A stretch of DNA of 64,000 nt from Ramazzottius varieornatus (lineage: Eukaryota > Tardigrada > Eutardigrada > Parachela > Ramazzottiidae): NCBI GenBank assembly GCA_001949185.1, contig BDGG01000002.1:6786772-6850771 (forward strand), read 5' to 3'. How positions within the stretch are numbered: position 1 is the first letter of the stretch; every line of letters starts with the position of its first letter. Below the pieces are notes generated by a model that was given only the letters and a program-made list of their open reading frames with translations, ran no database searches and was not told where the DNA came from. Shown here one piece after another: positions 36,142 through 47,801 of the stretch. The translations under genes and the position numbers were made by a program.

Positions 36142-37553
36142 ATGCGCAACGGAAAACCACGCCAGAACGATACAGCAAGCGCACGTCGCGACAGAACTTC
36201 CGGCGACGGTGGCGCTACTGCAAAACCCATGGCCGGCGAAAACAACAGAGTTGCGAAGAGAGATGGCGCTGCGTACGATCTGACTGGTAAGCTACACGGA
36301 CTCACGAAGAACTCGCTGTGCAAGGCCGGCGTTGGTTTACCTTTCTTATTTGATGGTAGTCCTGTGAGGACTAGGCTTGCCGCCATGGCAGTTTTTAGTT
36401 TTTTACGTTTTGCGATTTTGGCTACAGCGATCGACGATGCGATGCACTTTACAGCAACCTCAGTGTCTCCAGAACAATAATTCCGGAGCACTGGTATAGC
36501 TGATACAGCAGCTTCTTCAGGCCTTGGGCTTAGGACGTTCTCTGTGGATCACCAGGTAGTCTGCAGATCACAAGGTCCTCCGACGCGCCGGATAGCCGGG
36601 GACATGTGGCATGCACTGGACATGCGGCCTTCGGTCGATGATCAGCACATGCTGTCCATGCCTCTTCAGCTTCAGAAACCGACGTTTATAAACCTTTACC
36701 AGTGATCAAACCAGCCTTTATGCTCTCCAAAAGATTCCGCATTTTGCAGGGAAAAACACCAATGGTCACATGGTTCAGTCTCTTTTTCAAAGCGAGCCGA
36801 ATTTTCTCTACAAACTGATGTCGCTTAACCCGATTGTTTTTGTCAGCTTCCCGGACAACTGATTCGCCTTTATTAATACCATCGAGGCTTGTCTGAGCAT
36901 TGGTTAATGTGCAACAACGTACTCCTCGACCGAGACCGTATGTCACATCGTTCGCCTGCAGTACGTGACGTTGTACCATCGTGGAGATAAGTCTCATAAG
37001 ACTGGTAAGTGATCGAACTTTTTGTAGGGAACTGCAGTTTTCCTATCGAAAACCTTCAGCAAACCACAGGGCTCTCGCCTCCATAAATCTGGTGAGAATT
37101 CACAGCTGGATCAAGTCGACGTTTGAAAGCCAACCCAGTTCCGCCACGGTTCCATGCGACTTGCTGAAGCACGTTGGCGCAACGGAGGTGGCAGCACCGT
37201 CGAAAGACCTTGAATTTGACTGAAAGCGATCGAGGTTGCTGGTTTTTCCATCCTTTTTTTAGTGAAGGGACGGAAGGTCGCTTACGTAAGCGCTGTCATT
37301 AATTGCGACTTTTTTCATGCTCGAAACACAGACTACGCATCCAATAGCCATTTAAGAAAAGTGGGTTCGCCAGATGATCAAGGACAATATTTATTCTTCT
37401 CAAATCGGCCTTGGTCGCCTTCCTCTCCTCCCCATAAAAAACGCTGGTTTGTTTCAGGGTTACGTAAGAAGCAATTTCCCAAACAAGTTATTGCTGCAAG
37501 AGCACTTTGTGACGCTCCTTCTGATAACGCCGACACACTGTCACACTTTCTAA
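36142..37553 (+). CDS. Putative small three-exon gene
   Basis: Exon 36142-36286 is G+C-rich and encodes a basic, low-complexity N-terminus beginning MRNGKPRQNDTASARRDR; it ends at a good donor (G|GTAAGC). A 23-base exon, 37263-37285, has a long pyrimidine-tract acceptor and the donor TAC|GTAAGC and reads VKGRKVAY. Exon 37458-37553 follows the acceptor TTTGTTTCAG and ends with TAA. The phases agree (1, then 0), giving 87 residues. The C-terminal end is hydrophobic. No family is recognised, and the 23-base exon rests on splice signals only, so this is a weak model. Confidence 0.28.
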
Positions 37554-40500
37554 AACGGATGCGCTGGATGAAGGAATGTTATGTCATCGGGCTAATATTA
37601 ATACTCATCTGTCAGAAGAGATAACTTAGCCGCACTCTAACCACAACATGCTACTTCATATTACGAGTCCTTGCAATTTACGCAGATGGTTTGAACAAAC
37701 GACGGTTTAATCAAATCCATTGCATTTAGTAGTGTTTAAACATTCAAGATTAATAATTAGCTTCGCAATTCACGAAGCAAAGGGAGGCTTTGTTCGTCAA
37801 CCAGGAAAGAAACTCTCCACTGAATTGACTGTGGAGCATAGGCGGTGTTCGGATGATGTAGGGCGAACACTCCGGACAATCAGTCAATCAGATTTGAACT
37901 TTTTCAACTTGGTGGTATAATTGACCACCAAGCAAACTACCACGGACAGCATCAGCCGTTTGTCCCATCGTTTATCTCAAACTGCCACGCGTTTTGCAAC
38001 CCCTCGAAGGATCAGCGAAGGTTTTCATTAACTATCATTTTCAAGACAAATTAGCTTTCGTTTGTTTGATTCCTTTGGGTAAATCTACTCCGAAATCGGT
38101 ACACAAAACTTCAAGCATTCCGATTTGATAGTACTATATTTCTAATTTTGGATTTTTCCTTCCATTTCCGGCCCATTGGCTTTTCGTGGTTGCGGAATTT
38201 GATTTTCGAAAAGCCGAGTGCCAACAGAGCATTCGGTGATAACGTCGGGGTTTAGTAAGACAGGGAAGAGGCTTATCTGAAAAAATGCCACAAATTGCTG
38301 GTTACATAACGGCAGGATCGAGGAAGTTACGACACTCTCCCGGTTCCCAGTCTCTGAGACCTTGCCACAATGCAGTATCAGGCGAAGATGGCGATCAAAT
38401 TTCGTGGCTAATTGTGTTGGCACACTCGATTCGTCTTTATTTGCCCATAGAGCCATATCGACAGTCGATATGAATGTAACTAGTCTTGGCCAAGAACCAC
38501 AAATTCATCGATGGCTATCAGCTTGATTTACAATGCTCTGTGTCTACAGTAGATTGGGGAGAATATCAGGATTTCCTGATAGCAGGCCATGTACCAAAGT
38601 TTCCTTCCGGGGAGAAACCAGACTGAAGGTCAAGATATATTTATTTCTCCGGCCGAAAACCTGATCCTCCCGACTAATGTAGGCAAATACGTCTGGTAGC
38701 GCGAGAAGTTTTCGACCGATACAGTATCTTGTCAGTCATTACGGATAGGTGCAGCTTTGCTAATTTTGCGGGGAACCCGAGACTGCCTTCGGTCGGCGGG
38801 ACCCCGACGAGAGTCAGCTCAAGAACTGTTCTTGTGATACCGGCCTCCGGGGAGGTTATGTCACAGGCTTAAAATACAAGTGATGCGAACCGACTAATTG
38901 CACATAAACCCTGGATGTCGCCCAGTCTTTCGTACTCGTTTCTATTTAATGCCATAGAAGAGCCTGGATTGCAGATCGATCAGAACGAAGATTAAAAGAC
39001 GCCAGCATTGGATAACCGTGTCTCGGAATAGGTAATCTGCCTCAGGCAAAAACCTACACGTACATGTAGTTATGCAGATAAGTGCCCATGAACTTGAACG
39101 ACCATTTTGCGAGCAAGCATTCACAGTGCCGTGCCAAGAACGCGAAAGTTTTGCGACGATCGAGCGACTTCGGGTCTTTTAGGGGGCCACCTTTACAATT
39201 CATATAGCATTGAAAACAGTCTGGTCTTCATAACAACGGTATTGAATTATCTGTCTGGTGGTCCGGAAACTGCCTCTTCCGAAACTGCCATTTGAATTGC
39301 GCAGAAACCTTCTCGCAGTTTGGACAAGGAAACTATCCAGCCAACAGAACTTGAATCTTTTCCTAATGGAAAGCGATCAGCCTGTAGGAAGGCGAATAAA
39401 GTGATGTGCCAAAGCAGAAAGCAGCCAGTTAGCACTCAAGGACACGTTTATATAACGGGTATATCAGTGAGTGGGTTGCGGCGCTAGAGCCGTCGTTGGT
39501 TATACGGGTGCAATGACGTCAGCGCGAAAATACGGGTCGTTGATCAGTGGACCGTTGTCACGGCGACGGCTTGAACCACTTTTGCGTTGCGACAGCCAAG
39601 GTGACCTTGTCGAATAATCATTTATTGACTTTATCGTTTGCACTTGAAAGCCTGCCTGGCTTGCCTTTATTATCGATAGGCCCGTATAGCGTTTTCAAAG
39701 GCGGAAGAATTACACAACTTTCGCTTAGCTGGCTGCTGCTGCCAACCTTCAATAGACGCGAGCCATGCTCAATCGACAAACTAGGCACAGAAGACAAACT
39801 CGGTCCCGCAGAAATTATATTGCTTACGTTGCATGCCATTGATTTCAGCCCACATTGGAACAGCGCGCTGCGAAGGCCGACGCTGGCTAGCCCAAGAACC
39901 CTCCAAGCCTACATTCATCCGCGTGTTTTCGTTTTTTCCTTCTCCAGGATCAACACGCAGAAACTTGCACGCAAACCTTCTCCAGTAGAAATCAATACGT
40001 TCTTCTTCCTTTTCATACTCCCCCTCACACTTCCAACGCTATCATGCTAAATTACACCCTTTGTCGACAACCATATGAAAAACCTGGCGCGTATAAGCTC
40101 ATTATGTGAGTAGGCCTAGCACACACCTCCAGACGTTAACACAAGACATCTTCTAGGAAACCCTTTCGACGTCATTTCGTCCCTTTACGCATCTTGCGCA
40201 TGTAGACTCCACTCCCAAAATATAATGATCCAATTAATCATGCAATTCGGACATCTGGTTAAAGTCTGCATGGACGTAAACAAAAGAGAACGCCCTTTGT
40301 CATATATGTCGGAAATATCTTAGTGGCGCAGTAATAACTGATGAACTACTACACAGCTAAGGGCGCTTTGTTTTGATGTGTGCATCCTAACCTAGTGTTT
40401 GGAACTGTCTATTTGACAGTTCTCTACAACACAACGTGGCTCAACAACGATTTACAGAAATAAGAGAAAAAATATACACAGGCTAAGAACTTCCTTGTCC

Positions 40501-42447
40501 CTGTAATGTCTTTCGCCTTTCATCGCGAACCCCGCAGTTCTCCAACCAGCAGACGCAAATGCCCATCAGCACACAGTAGTTAAGTTAGCTCGACGGAGGG
40601 AGCAGTTACGTAACAAGGCTCTCTTCGTGCCATAAACGCGAAAGGAATCTACAATCATGCGGTGCCGTTATGTAACCGTTCTACTTGCACGCCCTGCCAG
40701 ATCTCTTCCTTCACCCTGCGCTTCCCACAAAGATAATGGCTTGGAAAATTAGCATTCGTATGCTAAGCTAGTATTAGCCACCGGTAGAACTAAAGACGGA
40801 TCCAAGTTTCGAAAGCACTGCGCAGCCGCGAGACGCGAAAACAAGATAAAGGAAAAATGGCCTAGTTTTGCGCATAATGTCGGGCAACATATCAAACCAA
40901 GGGAAGCAACAAACATTCACCAACGAACGCGTTAACGGACAGTGCCGTCCCACTTCAGGCGTCTACTGGATCCCGATCAAGGCCATCACACGAGTGAACG
41001 GACAACACCACCATATTACAACCGCCACTTTCCTATATAAGCTCTTCCGCGTCTCGCAAAACCACACTCAATTCCACACTTCACTTTCGAAGCAGACATT
41101 CATTCGGCATTCCATCGAGGTTACCTTCAAATTGTCCCGTTGAATGGTCCTCGTCTCCTTTAGCTTAGCTGCTATGGCTATCCGAGCAGGCACAGTGCTG
41201 TTTCTCCGGAGGAAGGTTTCGGGTATGCAAAAGTAGGCTTTGCAGATGTTTGAACAAGGAAGAAACTGGGGGAAATGTGTCAGCTGACAGTACTGAGCTC
41301 CGTTGCCCGTTATCCAAGGGAAACTAATTGAGGCACCATTTGCTGATCAGTGCACAAAACATTCTTGGCCAGAAATGTATATGATGGTTTTTTGTATACA
41401 GACCGGCTATGCGGTAAAGAAATGTGAGAAGCGTTAAGCAGAGGCCTTGACAGAGAGAAAGAGATCCAGTTTGGCTGCTGCCAAAAAGTTGGCAATTCTA
41501 TCGTTGAATCGTGTTTCTACTCTGAACCCGCTCTCTCAATGTCATTCGTGTTGAAGGGCGGTTCTTGGAACAGAATTACACTACTTTTCCAGGCTGTACA
41601 AGCCTTCAAATGTAGGTCTATGGCGCAGCGCAGGGTCCACAACCACAATGCTGGCAACGTACGCCGCGTATCAGTTGGTACACTGTGTTATTGCTCTATC
41701 ACGTTATCTTTTAGACAACGACTGATAAAAGCAGACCGCTTTGTCATATCCAACAGCCTGTACGGTCTCCGACTGTAAAGACGTACGACACGGAAAACTC
41801 GGGTGCGCGGCTTTGCTAGGGTTCTCTACAGAGACCCATGTTGAGGGAAACTCGAGGCCAGCAGTTTGCCTTTCAGCTGCCTTTCTATCGCTCGCTCTCT
41901 CGCTCTGTGTACTGTTGGATACTTGGTTTGGCAACCGGAAGCGCTAGCTTTTATGATAGGACTTACGTAACTTTGGACCTTCGATTTATCGTCATCTACC
42001 GCGCTATCTGCTATTTTTTCGTCGCTGGAGCCAGCCTTGTCTGCAGCGGATGAGGTTTGCTGAGAGATGCTTACAAGCTCTAGACGAGCAGAAATTTCTT
42101 TAGCATCAGAAACCCTCTCTCCGTCTACTTCCGGTTACAGCAGAGAAATAGCGCTCGATATTCGATCAATCAGTACAAACTGCGTTTCTGAGATATACTA
42201 CATATACAGATGTAATGATAGGCATTCGCCCCATTTCCGTAATCGCAAATGAGCATGCAGTAAAGATACAAGAAAAGTTCGCGTAGGAACTGGAAATGAT
42301 ACTGTCATGAACCATGCCAGTAAACGACACTCGATATTGAAGCTTTAGTGTTCCCGGGCCAACACAGCTTCTAGGGTTCCCACTTCAAACTGGTACCAGC
42401 AATCATTAAATGCATCTATAGGACTCATGAGCGTGTTATGTTGTTAC
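37554..42447. other. No supported gene
   Basis: About 4.9 kb of mostly AT-rich sequence. The longest open frame (about 39547-40050, plus strand, 167 codons) has no recognisable domain and begins and ends without supporting signals. I see no clear repeat array, tRNA or other RNA gene. Confidence 0.5.
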
Positions 42448-45400
42448 TTATGTCCGGCTGTTGCGAGTGTGTGCTGCGTCTGGGTCTTCGTCAGCAGTGT
42501 CAGTGGCATCATGGTCAGCATCATGGTTTGAATCACCTAGAAGAACGAATGCACCGGTTACATAACGTTTGAAGTTCGGATGCAATATTGGTATTACAGA
42601 ATCTGCATTACCAGATAAGATCATTGATTAACGTACCTGTGGCATGGTCCTCGGTTCCTCGCTGGCTAGCGTATGGATCTTGTGGAGCCTCGCCCTCTGC
42701 AAAATATCACTGTCGGCGTACACTGCCTGTAGGGACCCATGGGAAACGACGATACTGGCTTACCTTGTCTGTTGTCGCTGCTATGGGCAGCGGAACCGGC
42801 GGTTTCGGCTGCTTGCCCACTGCTCGATTGGAAAGGTACCACCTGGCTGAACTCCGAGTTACCTCTCGCGCTCTTGGCGCGGACCTTCATGTACACTGGG
42901 GTACCAGGCGTCAGACGAACCAAGATGAGCTGGTTCTCGTCACCAGGGGCGGTATCGACCTGCCACAGATCATCGGCGGCATATGGATCTGCAAAGACAG
43001 AGTATTACAGCCCGATCATTCTGCTACAGGTGAGATCTTTTGAACAAAAATTTGCCTGTCCCGAGCAGCCGGATACGCGACTACCAGGTACTCGTGAATG
43101 CAAAGCTCACTACTCACCATAAGAATAATAGACTTCGTAGTTATTAATGCCACTGGAAACCTGCAATACATCGACAGGTGGGTGTTAAGCACAGGTTTTC
43201 TGTTATTGTAGGAGTTTAAAGCATACTGAAGGTGTGAAAGTCACAAGGGCCTCTGTTGGGTCTTCCAGAGAGTCAACGCGAACGTCGGTTGGTGGATCGG
43301 GACCGCCGGCTAAAATATGGATATAAGGATAAGCTGACAAGTTTGAAAGTTGCATCACATGCAATGGATTAATGTGGACTTCAACTGACGTGTTGCAGAA
43401 TGACGTCCTCCTCCGCTACTGGAGCTTCCAGACCATGCACTTCCGCCTGCGCTGCTACCGCCTGACCAGGATGGAGCAGCGGTCGCAGCTCGCGAGGGTT
43501 CGGTGGCGGCTCCCCAGTATGGTGACCAGTAGATGTCGGTGGTCTGAGGAGCAGCAGTCACGGTACCCATCAGACCAGTTCGTCCATAGGCATCCTCACG
43601 AGAGGGTGGTGTGGTGGCGGGGTAGCGAGCAGCCCAGTAGTCTGGTGTTGTCTGCTGTCCGGCATAACGACCGTAGTAATCGGGAGTGTTCGCCTCGTAA
43701 CCGGGGTAGGCAGTCTGATAGCGAGAATCGTGGTTTCCGTCATCGACGGGCGCAGCTGTTGGGTAACGACTCCAGTAGTCCTCCGTGGTTGTCTGGTACT
43801 CCTCTGGGTAGTTTCCCCACTGGTCCGGTGTGTTCTGTAAATCACCAAAAACGCATCAAAATTTGGGAGCTCGGCAAACAAACTGGACACGATCGTTTTC
43901 CAAGCAACGCGCGTCCTCAACCAGTTGCAACGGAAGCTTGCTCCGCTTAGAAAATAGCCTGGCAAGTTTTCCTTTTCAAGTGGCGCAAGCTTGAGATGAT
44001 ATGGACTGAAAGCTTTGTGACACTTGGGACAAGGATTTTGTCCTCGTCATCTGGTGCGCTGATTTTTCACGTTAAATGTATGAGAGTTTCTGCTTTGGAA
44101 ATGTTAATTTTACCTCAGAAGCACGGGGTTGTTCGGTGCGGTATCGGCTCCAGTAGTCCTCAGTGGTGGCTTCAGCAGCTGGACGTCCGTACTGGTCTTG
44201 TCCATATTGAGAATCATAGCCAGAGTTATAGCCTGGGTAGGTGTCTCCTGCACCTGGATAAGGTTGGGCAGGAGGCGGTGTGTTATAGCCGGAGCTATAA
44301 CCTGGGTACTGGTCTGCCCCTGGATAAGGCTGGGCTGGTGCCGGAGTGTTGTACCCGAAGGACGAGCCAGTGCCGTAGCTGGGATAACCTGAAGTCTTGA
44401 AGCTGGTGATCTCGGTGAAGGGACTGCTACCTCGGCTGTTGGTAGCCTGGATGGTGTAAAAATACTCCTCAGCAGGCTTGAGGTTCCTCAAGACGAACGT
44501 GGTCTCACCAGAGTAGGCGGCGGGAACGGTTTGCTCTGACCACACGCGAGGCTCTTGGCCACCACCAGAAGGCGCGTACAAGATCAGGTAACTGTAAAGC
44601 CGCGAAATAACGACTCCGAGTCGAACAGCAGCCGTTACAAAGAAGACCTACATACCTGCGGATATTTCCGGCGAAACCTTCCGGTGGAGATATTTTTATT
44701 GTTGCATCGCGATCGGTAGGGTCGGCTCTAACGTTAGAGGGCGCTCCGGTGGGAACTACAAAACAAGCACAAGAAATTCATGCCCGAGAATGTTGGAGGC
44801 TCCTTGTTACTTCTACAGTAATACTGGTAAAGATCAAGCAAGCTGCTAATAAACTAAATCTATAGTAACGGCTTCCTACGGGCTTCGAGGGTGCGGTTGC
44901 TGACAGGAGCACTCCATCCGGTCTCCTGGCCGTTTCGGTTGGCCTTGATGGAGAAGCTGTAGTCTGCTCCAGGTTGGAGCTGATTTATCTGATGGTGTTT
45001 CCCCGAAACCTCGACCTGCTGTTCTTCCTGACGCCCATCCGCAGACGGTTGCAGGGAATTGTACTTAATGACATACTTCGTGCTGTTTTCCGAGTCTTTC
45101 TTGCCTTGGAGCCCTGGATCGACCCAGAAGAGATACATCGAAGACTCGGAGAGCACGAGGGACTTCAACGTTGGCGGATATAGACTGTAATCCACAGCTG
45201 CAAAGAAATACAAATTAATATAAATTCCCTGATGCAGTGTACCGTACTGCATATAAACTCTACAACCTGACCAAGCTGGGACATATCAAATTCTCCGCAA
45301 CACTTGGGAGCTCGGCAAACAGACTTAACGAGATTGTTCGACCAAGTGGCGCACGCTTCCATCCACTAACAATCACAAGGTGTGCCACTGTCAAACAAAC

Positions 45401-46331
45401 TTGGCGAGTTAGTTTGTTTGCAGCGGTAGAATTTTTTCGCGAATATGTTTCCTCTTCCGGTAAGTCGGGAATTGTGTTTACCTGGTGTTGCTGGTTGTCT
45501 GTACGCTACATTATATCGGGGATCTACCGGTCTTCCGTATTGGTCATAGCGAGAATCCTGAGAACTTTGGGAAGTTCCATACTGGTCGTAACGCCCACTT
45601 GGACTAGGCTGACTGTATCGTGAATCGTACGATTGCCCATAAGATTGCAGAGGAGCCTGTTGGCCGTACCGACTATCGTAAGCTGGCTGTTGTGGAGCCT
45701 GCTGACCGTATCGAGAATCGTAAGCCGCCGATTGCGACGGCTGTCCGTACCGCGAGTCGTAGGCCGTCGACGGCGACTGTTGGCCGTAGCCTCGCGAAGC
45801 CGAGCTGTAGCTGGAGCTCGAACCGTACGACGGTTGTCCACTTTGGCTACTGGAAGAAGAGGATGCTGATCCTCCTACGCGGACACCTTGTCCACTGGCT
45901 GACGAGTACGACGAGGCACCTTGGTAAGGACTCTGGCCGCTGCTTGAGGAAGAGGAGTAACGGCGAGCGTAGGCGTCGTAGTCCTCGGGTGCTCGGGTCG
46001 TTTGATAGGTGTCCCATGCACTACCGCGGTTATCGTACTGATCCCGGTTGTTCGTGTCCTCGTAGTTGTAAGCACTGTATAGTCCAGTCGTGGCTTGAAC
46101 ATCCCGATCGCGATTGTTGGTGTTGTCGTAGTTGTATGCACTGTATAGTCCGGTGGTGGGATGGACATCCCGATCTACGGATCTTGCAGTTGTGGTGGAA
46201 GTCGGCTCGAGTGTCACGTAACCGAGAAGTCCCGTAGAGCGCGGTCGCACTGTTCCATATAAATGCGTCACTTGACACGAATACTGGGAAAGAAAAACTG
46301 TGAAGAAATAGGTGTAAAATGAGAGTTCCAT
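42448..46331 (-). CDS. Secreted fibronectin type III protein with Ser/Tyr/Gly/Gln-rich region
   Basis: Ten exons in transcript order: 46331-45482, 45197-44880, 44755-44656, 44591-44114, 43834-43390, 43309-43227, 43160-43118, 42988-42764, 42696-42637 and 42536-42448. They total 896 residues, all in phase. A hydrophobic N-terminus (FYTYFFTVFL) looks like a signal peptide. A region of about 250 residues rich in Ser, Tyr, Gly and Gln follows, with recurring YDSRYGQ units. Three fibronectin III domains come next: one in exon 2 (TGWSAPVSNRT end), one in exons 3-4 (APSNVRADPTDRDATIKI to SRGSSPFTEI), and one in exons 6-8 (PPTDVRVDS to ARGNSEFSQVVPF). Between domains 2 and 3 are Tyr/Pro/Gln/Thr-rich linkers with PYPGA and DYW repeats. 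The end is acidic (many Asp/His/Thr). No membrane segment is seen. It is probably an extracellular matrix, cuticle or adhesive protein; I know no named orthologue. Confidence 0.85.
43861..44045. repeat. Palindromic repeat, family 1 copy E (diverged)
   Basis: It starts with TTGGGAGCTCGGCAAACAAA (43863), shared almost exactly with copy F. It carries arms CAAGTGGCGCAAGCTT (43978) and AAAGCTTTGTGACACTTG, ending GGGACAAGGATTTTGTC. It lies in intron 4 of the fibronectin III gene. Confidence 0.5.
45301..45425. repeat. Palindromic repeat, family 1 copy F
   Basis: Outer motif TTGGGAGCTCGGCAAACAGA (45304) and its approximate complement near 45402-45420 enclose arms AAGTGGCGCACGCTTCC (45344-45360) and GGTGTGCCACTG (45379). 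It lies in intron 1 of the fibronectin III gene. Confidence 0.6.
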
Positions 46332-47801
46332 TTTCGCACAGATTTTGTGGGCGCACGGCCCAGTATTTCCGAAACTACCCCACTACTCCAAGTAAGATAC
46401 ACAGTGACCAACTATTTTGCAATGTGGTTGTCGTCGAAGATGAAAGGTTCGGGTGCCGAGTTCGCAGACTCAACGCCGAAGGAATGACCAGAACCAAGAA
46501 AGTCTGGCGGAAATTCGGTAACGTCTTTACAGGTCTAAAGATCGTACCAGATGGTTATCTCATCTTTCTTGATAGACTGGACCCTATTAATTCTGGCTAA
46601 ACTGGTCGAGTTTTGTGTTTGAATGGGTTAGGGAATGCATATGTACCGAAGTGCCTCTTTAAAACTGGAAAATTAACGGTTGATGACCACTGTCCAGCCA
46701 CCGTTCCATGGTTTCACCTGGTGTAAATAGGTACGCTTATCTTTTCAGATGGACTCACTTCATCGGATGAACGACCAAAGTTGTCAATGACTCAGGAATA
46801 AAGCACAGAATATCCGACGGCAGAAATAACTTCAAGTACAAAGTACAAAACCGGCAGGTTTACTCCCTCCTCGCCTTTGTGCTAAATCACGTAAAAAAAG
46901 CCTGCTATCGCGCCAATTGATCTGGAGCACCAGGCTAGGTCTCTAGCTGTTCATAGGCGTGAGAAAAGTTTACTTCCGTGTTTAAGATAAGGGCTGTTCT
47001 TCCAGCACCTTCGTACGTACGGCATATGCGTTTTCTGAGCTGTCGGGCACGATATACATTAGCCACGAGCTTCTAACTAATATATCGTGTCTCGGGCTGC
47101 GTTTGGACGGAAAATGTACTTTTTCCCCTGTCACGAAATAATTCGAAATATGCTTTAGCTGTTTAGAGATCCCATACATGATCTTTCGGCTGGCAAGAAA
47201 TGAACAAAATGTTCAGAAATACAGCATAAGCTGATTTCGAGGCTTGTCTCAAACAGTACGAAGGCTGCCATTCAGCAAAAACATTCGGCGAATGGTGCTT
47301 TCGCAAAGATACGTTGTGACGACAATGAAACCAGTTTTGGCGTCGTCGGCAATTGATATGGCATACGGTAGCTGTATGTCGGGACAGGTGTTTATAGCCA
47401 GCTAATACCGGATCATACAGAGAGGAACAATTAGTGAAGCATGTCTGCTAACTGGTTTCTTGGTTTAATTCCGCGTCGGGTGGCAGACAAGAACGCAAAC
47501 GATCAAAGTCATTTCCCGAAGGAGGAAAGACAATATAATTTAGCCTACTACCTGTCTACACCGCACCATAAAGAAGTAAACAACGACGCCGTGGTACAGC
47601 TTTCTGCAGCCAGCCGTAAAGTATTCATACCTTCGGCTTGAAACGACCAGGCAGTCAACAGTTGACGAACAAGTATTTTTCTCAGTCTCTTTTTGCTTAC
47701 TTCCGGAATAACATCGAGATCCTTAGCAGACAACGTTGCCTTGCTGAAGTTCTCCCTAGCTGTGCTACATCTACGGATTCCTAGCTTATATCTCGTCCGA
47801 C
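46332..47801. promoter_or_regulatory. Divergent intergenic region between two secreted-protein genes
   Basis: 1.47 kb separates the start codons of the fibronectin III gene (minus) and the protease homologue (plus), so it should hold both promoters. No coding sequence recognised; short open frames only. Confidence 0.5.

Noticed and set aside
36033-36491. 152-codon minus-strand open frame
   Set aside because: It is the antisense shadow of a locally G+C-rich segment whose plus strand has the better donor site.
39547-40050. 167-codon plus-strand open frame
   Set aside because: No recognisable family and no supporting signals; likely chance in a gene-poor region.
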